From: JBEVNX01 sp040507895
GTDB lineage: Bacteria; Desulfobacterota; Binatia; JACPRU01
DNA length: 9,296 nt
Direction of reading: 5' to 3'
Assembly (NCBI GenBank): GCA_040507895.1
Contig: JBEVNX010000246.1
Location: forward strand, 1-9,296
Positions 6,142-9,296 of the stretch are shown here, piece by piece; positions within the stretch are counted from its first letter, which is position 1; each line of letters begins with the position of its first letter. The position numbers were made by a program, and so were the translations under genes. The notes beneath the pieces are model-generated. The model made no database searches. It was not told the origin of the DNA and saw nothing but the letters and a program-made list of their open reading frames with translations.

Positions 6142-6737
6142 GAGAGCGCCTTGCGAAACGCGGGCCGCGACTCGAGCCGGCCGAGATAGGCGCTCAGGTT
6201 CGCGAAGCGCTCCTCGAGGGAGTTCAACCGCCGCGCGATGTGAAGCGTCACGCCCATCATGATGTCCGCCGCCGAGAAGTCGGGACCGAGAAGGTAGGGC
6301 TTCCCCTCGAGCGCCTTCTCGACGACCGCGAAGGTCGCGCCGAGCCGTCCGCGCGCGTCCTCGACCACGGCGGGAATACGCTCGGGTTCGGGCTTGAACA
6401 GCGTGTGGCGAACGATGTCGCCGATCGGCGGCAGCGCCGTCGCCTCCGAGAAGTACACCCACTGGAGGAACGCCGCGCGCCCGGCCGTGCCCGGCGCCGG
6501 AGCGAGCCGGCCCTGCCCGTACTTCTCCAGGACGTATTCGAGGATCGCTCCCGATTCGATCATGACCACGTCGTCATCCTCGATCGCCGGCACCTTGCCG
6601 TAGGGGGTGGCCTGCGCGAACGGCATCTTGCCGGGCGTGAACTTCACGAGCGAGAGCTCGTAAGGGATGCCGAGCTCCTCGAGGAGCCAGTAGATGCGGA
6701 TCGAGCGGGTGAGCGGTGCATGGTAGAGCTTGATCAT
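6138..6737 (-). CDS. Glutathione S-transferase family protein
   Basis: A 199-residue cytosolic GST. The N-terminal thioredoxin-like domain starts MIKLYHAPLTRSIRIYWLLEE, with S12 in the region of the glutathione-activating residue, then KVPAIEDDD with cis-Pro50, and the E61-S62 pair (MIESGAIL) that binds the gamma-glutamyl part of glutathione. The C-terminal all-helical domain includes the FSAADIMMG N-capping segment with D158. The ATG at 6737 is chosen because AAGGAGGA at 6742-6749 stands directly before it; an in-frame TTG at 6752 would place that site inside the coding region. The gene starts 11 bases after the shikimate-dehydrogenase-like stop and its own stop overlaps the CoA-transferase start. 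It may conjugate or isomerise a pathway intermediate, or serve detoxification; the electrophilic substrate is unknown. Confidence 0.93.
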   Translation of the reverse strand: MIKLYHAPLTRSIRIYWLLEELGIPYELSLVKFTPGKMPFAQATPYGKVPAIEDDDVVMIESGAILEYVLEKYGQGRLAPAPGTAGRAAFLQWVYFSEATALPPIGDIVRHTLFKPEPERIPAVVEDARGRLGATFAVVEKALEGKPYLLGPDFSAADIMMGVTLHIARRLNSLEERFANLSAYLGRLESRPAFRKALS

Positions 6738-6741
6738 CGAG

Positions 6742-6749
6742 TCCTCCTT
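6742..6749 (-). promoter_or_regulatory. Shine-Dalgarno AAGGAGGA for the GST gene
   Basis: A near-perfect anti-16S complement 4 bases before the ATG at 6737, touching the stop codon of the preceding gene (6749-6751). It decides the GST start. Confidence 0.75.
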
Positions 6750-7537
6750 CAAGGCGCCATGAATTCGAGCATCAAGTCGATCTGCGCCTCGAGCATCGGT
6801 TTGCCGAAATGGACAGTACAGCCGCGCTCGCGGGCGGCAGCGAGAAACGGCGTCGCCTCGTCGGAAATGACGATCTCGGCGGCGACGGCGCCAGGGTCGA
6901 GCGTGCGCGCGTCGAGCGGCAGCGCATCGCCCTCGCGCATTCCGAGCGACGTGCCGTTGATGACCAGGTCGTGGCTGCTCGCATCCGTTCCACCGACGCA
7001 GACGACGAGCCGCGGCCAGCCTCGCCGCACGCGAGCCGCGAGCGCGTGCGCCTTGTCCACCGTGCGATTATGGATGGTGAGGGCCGCGGCGCCGAACTTG
7101 CCCATCGCGAAGGCGATCGCCGAGGCTGCCCCGCCTGCGCCTGCGAGGAACACCCGTCGCCCCTCGACCTCGTGGCCTGCGCGGCGCAGGCCGGCGACGA
7201 AGCCTTCGCCGTCGTACATCGTGCCGACGAGCCTGCCGTCGGCGTCCCGGCGGATGACGTTGCAGGCGCCGACCTCGCGCGCCTGCGGCGTCGCTTCGTC
7301 GACAAGCGAGAGGGCCCGGGACTTGTGGGGCATGCTCACCACGGCGCCCTTGAAGTTTCCGACCAGGCGAAGAGCGGCGACGACGCGGCCGAGTCCTTCG
7401 GGCGGGACGCGGAGCGGGACCAGCACGGCGTCGAGGCCGCGCGCCGCCAGGGCGGCATTGACCAGCCCCGGCGCGCGCGCCTGCGCGACGGGGTCGGCAA
7501 GGATGGCGAGCAGCGCCGTGCGGCCGGTGATCTCCAT
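6749..7537 (-). CDS. Shikimate/quinate dehydrogenase family protein (AroE-like), substrate site altered
   Basis: A 262-residue protein with the AroE two-domain order. The N-terminal substrate domain holds TALLAILADPVAQARAP (7-23), SMPHK with the catalytic Lys72, GACNVI with N93 and YDGEGF with D109. The NAD(P) domain holds the GAGGAA loop at 133-138, HNRT at 156-159, NGTSLGM at 194-200 and a C-terminal MLEAQID with Q252. In canonical AroE the first loop reads S-x-S-P and both Ser bind the shikimate carboxylate; here it reads A20-R-A22-P, and the Thr before P-H-K is Ser. The catalytic Lys/Asp pair is kept, so it is probably active on another substrate or with altered affinity. HNRT may favour NADP but this is not decisive. 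ATG 7537 is 13 bases after the preceding stop; a GTG at 7573 would overlap that gene. Its place beside GST and CoA-transferase genes favours a catabolic paralogue over biosynthetic aroE. Confidence 0.88.
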   Translation of the reverse strand: MEITGRTALLAILADPVAQARAPGLVNAALAARGLDAVLVPLRVPPEGLGRVVAALRLVGNFKGAVVSMPHKSRALSLVDEATPQAREVGACNVIRRDADGRLVGTMYDGEGFVAGLRRAGHEVEGRRVFLAGAGGAASAIAFAMGKFGAAALTIHNRTVDKAHALAARVRRGWPRLVVCVGGTDASSHDLVINGTSLGMREGDALPLDARTLDPGAVAAEIVISDEATPFLAAARERGCTVHFGKPMLEAQIDLMLEFMAP

Positions 7538-7550
7538 GCCGCGATCACTT

Positions 7551-7859
7551 CTAGAACGGCGCGACGTCGACACCCTCCCACACGACCGTGCGCCGAATCG
7601 CCCTCTCCCGCACCGCGGCGAGCGCCCGTAGATCGGGATCGTCTCGGTAGCGGGTGAACGATTCCCGGTCGGGAAAGGTGACGACGTGCATCTCGTGAGG
7701 CTCCGACGCGCCGTCCGAAGCCGGAAACGAGATCCGCCGCTCGATGCGGCCGCCGTACCGGCCCATGGAGCGGGCGGCGGCCGACTCGAAGCACTCGAAG
7801 TCGTCTCTCCCGTCGGGATCGACGAACAGCAGAACGACGAGGGTCAGCTTAGCGGGCAC
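7551..7859 (-). CDS. Small dimeric alpha/beta-barrel protein (DUF1330/ABM-like)
   Basis: A 102-residue protein with a ferredoxin-like beta-alpha-beta pattern: strand KLTLVVLLFV, helix DFECFESAAARSMGRYG, strand RIERRISF, strand MHVVTFPDRESF and a helix DPDLRALAAVRERAI before a final strand. This pattern is shared by DUF1330, EthD-like and antibiotic-biosynthesis-monooxygenase-like proteins, which dimerise into a small barrel; some are enzymes or stress proteins and many have no known role. No cofactor motif is visible. The start is GTG at 7859, with no strong ribosome site. It is the first gene of the minus-strand operon, with the shikimate-dehydrogenase-like ATG 13 bases after its TAG, so it probably shares that pathway. 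Family assignment is from fold pattern and is moderate. Confidence 0.65.
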   Translation of the reverse strand: MPAKLTLVVLLFVDPDGRDDFECFESAAARSMGRYGGRIERRISFPASDGASEPHEMHVVTFPDRESFTRYRDDPDLRALAAVRERAIRRTVVWEGVDVAPF

Positions 7860-7883
7860 GGCTGGGTTCCGTAGGTCGGCGTA

Positions 7884-7912
7884 GGCTTACGGTAGCCGTC
7901 TCTCGCGGTCAA
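7884..7912 (-). promoter_or_regulatory. Weak sigma70-like promoter candidate for the minus-strand operon
   Basis: In the 94-base gap between coxB and the alpha/beta-barrel gene, the minus strand has TTGACC (7912-7907, 5 of 6 bases of the -35 consensus), then 17 bases, then TAAGCC (7889-7884), a poor -10. Two CGTAGG copies spaced exactly 10 bases apart (plus strand 7870-7875 and 7880-7885) lie just downstream and overlap the -10 region. A promoter is expected here because the gap is the largest in the window, but the -10 match is weak. Confidence 0.3.
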
Positions 7913-7919
7913 CGAGCGC

Positions 7920-7949
7920 CTCGACGCAAAAACGCTTCACCGTCGAGCG
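7920..7949 (-). terminator. Inverted repeat after coxB, possible terminator
   Basis: CTCGACG at 7920-7926 and CGTCGAG at 7941-7947 pair perfectly around a 14-base loop, right after the coxB stop (7954-7956). Within the same bases a second, shorter stem (CGCT 7933-7936 with AGCG 7946-7949) is followed on the minus strand by five T (7928-7932), which looks more like an intrinsic terminator though the stem has only 4 bp. The two pairings exclude each other. A stop of transcription here would separate the oxidase cluster from the catabolic operon. Confidence 0.4.
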
Positions 7950-7953
7950 GAGC

Positions 7954-8763
7954 CTACCCCCAGGCCGCATCCTCTTCGCTGCTCTTCGCCTTCTTCACCT
8001 CGGAATCCATCCAGGCCTGGAACTGCTCGGGGGTGTCGATCGTCACGTAGCCGCGCATGCGGTAGTGCCCGAGCCCGCAGAGCTGCGCACACGAGATCTC
8101 GTAGCTCCACTTGTCGTCTTTCTTCTGCTTTTTCATATCGTCGCTGGTCACGGTGGGAATGAACCAGACGGGCGTCGACATGCCCGGAATCGCATCCTGC
8201 TTCACGCGCATCTCCTGGAGCGCGAAGCTATGGATCACGTCGAGGCTCGAGAGGTGAATGATCGCCGATTTGCCGACCGGTAGATGCAGCTGGTTGACGG
8301 TCACCACGTCGTCGGCCGCCGCCGGGTCCTTGCGGTCGAGGCCGATCGGATTCGATTGCGCGTCGACGAGCTTGTGATCGGTCTTGCCGAACTTCCCGTC
8401 CGGGCCGGGATAGTGGATGTTCCACGCGAACTGCTGGCCGATCACGCGCACCTCCGTCGACTCGCTCTCCGCCGGGAATTCGTTCACGCGCTCGGCCCAA
8501 AGCGGGATCGAGAAACCGAGCAGCAGGACCGCCTCCGCGATGATCACGCCGACCTCGACGTAGGTCGAGGCGTGGTTCTGCACGCCGTCCGGATTCGCCT
8601 TCGGGTTGTTCTTGGCGCTGAAGCGCACGAGCGCGATTACGAAATAGATGCTCCAGCCTACGAAGAGGACAAGCATCAGCACGTGCACCCACAGGGTCAT
8701 GCGATCAAGCGCGCCCCCGTGAGCCGATGCCAATGCCGGAAGGTAGAGCAACTTCTCGACCAT
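7954..8763 (-). CDS. coxB: Cytochrome c oxidase subunit II (CuA subunit)
   Basis: The 269-residue product has the subunit II plan: two N-terminal membrane helices (about 24-47 and 68-90) in a helical hairpin, then a periplasmic cupredoxin domain. The GQQFAWNIHYPG segment (109-120) is the aromatic stretch for electron transfer from cytochrome c, in place of the usual W-x-W motif. CuA ligands are H178 (DVIHSF), C225, C229, H233 and M236 in SCAQLCGLGHYRM. The ligand usually Glu between the two Cys is Gln227; only its backbone carbonyl binds copper. A charged insertion (about 205-219, KKQKKDDK) precedes the ligand loop. No C-terminal cytochrome c domain is present. The ATG follows the preceding TAG directly, with AAGGGAG 5 bases upstream. 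It is the last gene of the oxidase cluster here; subunits I and III are not in the window. Confidence 0.96.
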   Translation of the reverse strand: MVEKLLYLPALASAHGGALDRMTLWVHVLMLVLFVGWSIYFVIALVRFSAKNNPKANPDGVQNHASTYVEVGVIIAEAVLLLGFSIPLWAERVNEFPAESESTEVRVIGQQFAWNIHYPGPDGKFGKTDHKLVDAQSNPIGLDRKDPAAADDVVTVNQLHLPVGKSAIIHLSSLDVIHSFALQEMRVKQDAIPGMSTPVWFIPTVTSDDMKKQKKDDKWSYEISCAQLCGLGHYRMRGYVTIDTPEQFQAWMDSEVKKAKSSEEDAAWG

Positions 8764-9042
8764 CTAGACTCCCTTCTTCACCAGACGGAGAGCGGGACGC
8801 GGCACGGGATCGGGGAAGCCGCGCGCTCGTCGACGCAGATAGACCAAGAAGAAGACCCCGAAGCCCGCCTCGACGAGCACGATGACGGCGAGCAGGAACC
8901 ACACGCCCATCTCCGCGCTCTTGGTGATCGGCGAATTCGGGTCGCCGAAGCAGATCTGGCAGGCAGCCGCCGGCGCGGCCATCCAGCCGGCTGCCACAAC
9001 CGAGCCCCCGATCGACGCCAGCAATCGGCTCGAGAATCTCAT
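8764..9042 (-). CDS. Small membrane protein with CQICFG motif, in the cytochrome oxidase cluster
   Basis: A 92-residue protein: a positively charged start and hydrophobic signal-like segment (about 6-27, ending APAAA), then C28-Q-I-C31-F-G-D-P-N-S-P, a single membrane helix at about 46-68 (MGVWFLLAVIVLVEAGFGVF) and a basic C-terminal tail (RRRARGF). Short proteins with C-x-x-C-F-G and D/N-S-P before one helix are familiar neighbours of aa3-type oxidase genes in several phyla, without an assigned role. The C-x-x-C would face the periplasm, close to the CuA domain. The A-A-A-C sequence is a poor lipobox, so a lipoprotein form is possible but unlikely. Its ATG overlaps the previous stop as ATGA and its TAG abuts the coxB ATG, so production is coupled to CoxB. 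The ATG is preferred over longer forms because the signal segment starts there. Confidence 0.85.
   Translation of the reverse strand: MRFSSRLLASIGGSVVAAGWMAAPAAACQICFGDPNSPITKSAEMGVWFLLAVIVLVEAGFGVFFLVYLRRRARGFPDPVPRPALRLVKKGV
8769..8775 (-). promoter_or_regulatory. Shine-Dalgarno AAGGGAG for coxB
   Basis: AAGGGAG on the minus strand lies 5 bases before the coxB ATG, inside the last codons of the CQICFG membrane protein, and supports the chosen coxB start and coupling of the two genes. Confidence 0.65.
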
Positions 9043-9239
9043 ACGATGCCCTTCATCTTTCTCAGGAACCAGTTCCCGTAGACGGCGAGCCCGACGCCCG
9101 TGGCGAACGAGCCGGCGCCGACCGCGAGATACCCGCCTCCGCCCTGGTTGCGGAACATCCACACGCACCATGCCCCGAAACCGAGCGCCAGTGCGATCGC
9201 CATCGAGATGAACAGCAGATGGATGTTCTTGAGGCCCAT
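9039..9239 (-). CDS. Small two-helix membrane protein of the oxidase cluster
   Basis: A 66-residue protein of two hydrophobic helices (about 7-28 and 37-57) joined by a Gly-rich turn (NQGGGG), ending in the basic WFLRKMKGIV. Both ends are short, so it is essentially a membrane hairpin. Size and position suggest an accessory or subunit IV-like piece of the cytochrome oxidase, but no family-specific motif is recognised. The ATG at 9239 is the only start in this frame after the upstream gene; no good ribosome site precedes it. Its stop overlaps the next start (ATGA), tying it to the CQICFG protein and coxB. Confidence 0.8.
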   Translation of the reverse strand: MGLKNIHLLFISMAIALALGFGAWCVWMFRNQGGGGYLAVGAGSFATGVGLAVYGNWFLRKMKGIV

Positions 9240-9261
9240 CGGATGCTCACGGCGCGCCCTC

Positions 9262-9296
9262 TCAGATGTGGACGTGGTCCAGATTGGTCAGGATCG
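9262..9296 (-). CDS. Extreme C-terminus of an upstream gene (cut by the window edge)
   Basis: On the minus strand the last bases read ILTNLDHVHI followed by TGA at 9264-9262, 22 bases before the next ATG. The 10 residues continue the co-directional oxidase gene order, so this is probably the end of another oxidase-cluster gene (for example a subunit III, subunit I or assembly protein). Ten residues are too few for a family call. Confidence 0.45.
   Translation of the reverse strand, partial: ILTNLDHVHI

Noticed and set aside
6142..6462. N-terminal extension of the CoA-transferase
   Set aside because: It lies within the GST gene in another frame; the family N-terminus begins right after the TTG at 6141.
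6066..7631. 521-residue plus-strand open frame opposite the GST and AroE-like genes
   Set aside because: Antisense to two genes with clear catalytic motifs; no domain of its own.
1..9296. CRISPR array, tRNA/rRNA genes, insertion sequences or phage remnants
   Set aside because: No regularly spaced repeats, no tRNA-like cloverleaf, no transposase or integrase motif and no terminal inverted repeats were seen on either strand.

Overview
The window is high-GC bacterial chromosome with tightly packed genes, many sharing start and stop bases, and no gene-free stretch longer than about 95 bases. No tRNA, rRNA, insertion sequence, phage gene or CRISPR array is visible. Gene content (aa3-type oxidase subunit II, CoA-transferase, glutathione-transferase fold proteins, radical SAM enzyme) suggests an aerobic, metabolically versatile soil or sediment bacterium such as a proteobacterium, Rokubacteria/Methylomirabilota or Binatota-like lineage. 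That placement is a guess from style and content, not proof.

Layout. Region 1 (1-4505, + strand) is a six-gene run: the cut 3' end of a gene with a PCP_red-like domain (the C-terminal domain of the dark-operative protochlorophyllide reductase B subunit), a GNAT-type acetyltransferase, an Mrp/NBP35-type P-loop ATPase, a zinc-ribbon protein ending in a second PCP_red domain, a NirJ/AhbD-like radical SAM-SPASM enzyme ending in a third PCP_red domain, and a DsbA-fold protein with an S-x-x-C active site like kappa-class GST/HCCA isomerase. Gaps are 45, 7, -4, 5 and 12 bases, so this looks like one operon. Region 2 (4507-7859, - strand) converges on it with a 1-base gap. In transcription order it holds a small alpha/beta-barrel protein, a shikimate-dehydrogenase-family protein, a GST, a class III (CaiB/BaiF) CoA-transferase with a TTG start, and a RidA-family protein. 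It looks like a small catabolic or detoxification operon. Region 3 (7954-9296, - strand) is the end of a cytochrome c oxidase cluster: a cut gene, two small membrane proteins and coxB.

The most interesting part is Region 1. Three separate proteins carry the same small helical domain, next to an ATPase of the class that includes NifH and BchL and a radical SAM enzyme that needs several Fe-S clusters. I infer an undescribed cofactor- or tetrapyrrole-related maturation system in which PCP_red acts as a shared docking or binding module. The sequence supports the architecture but not the product.
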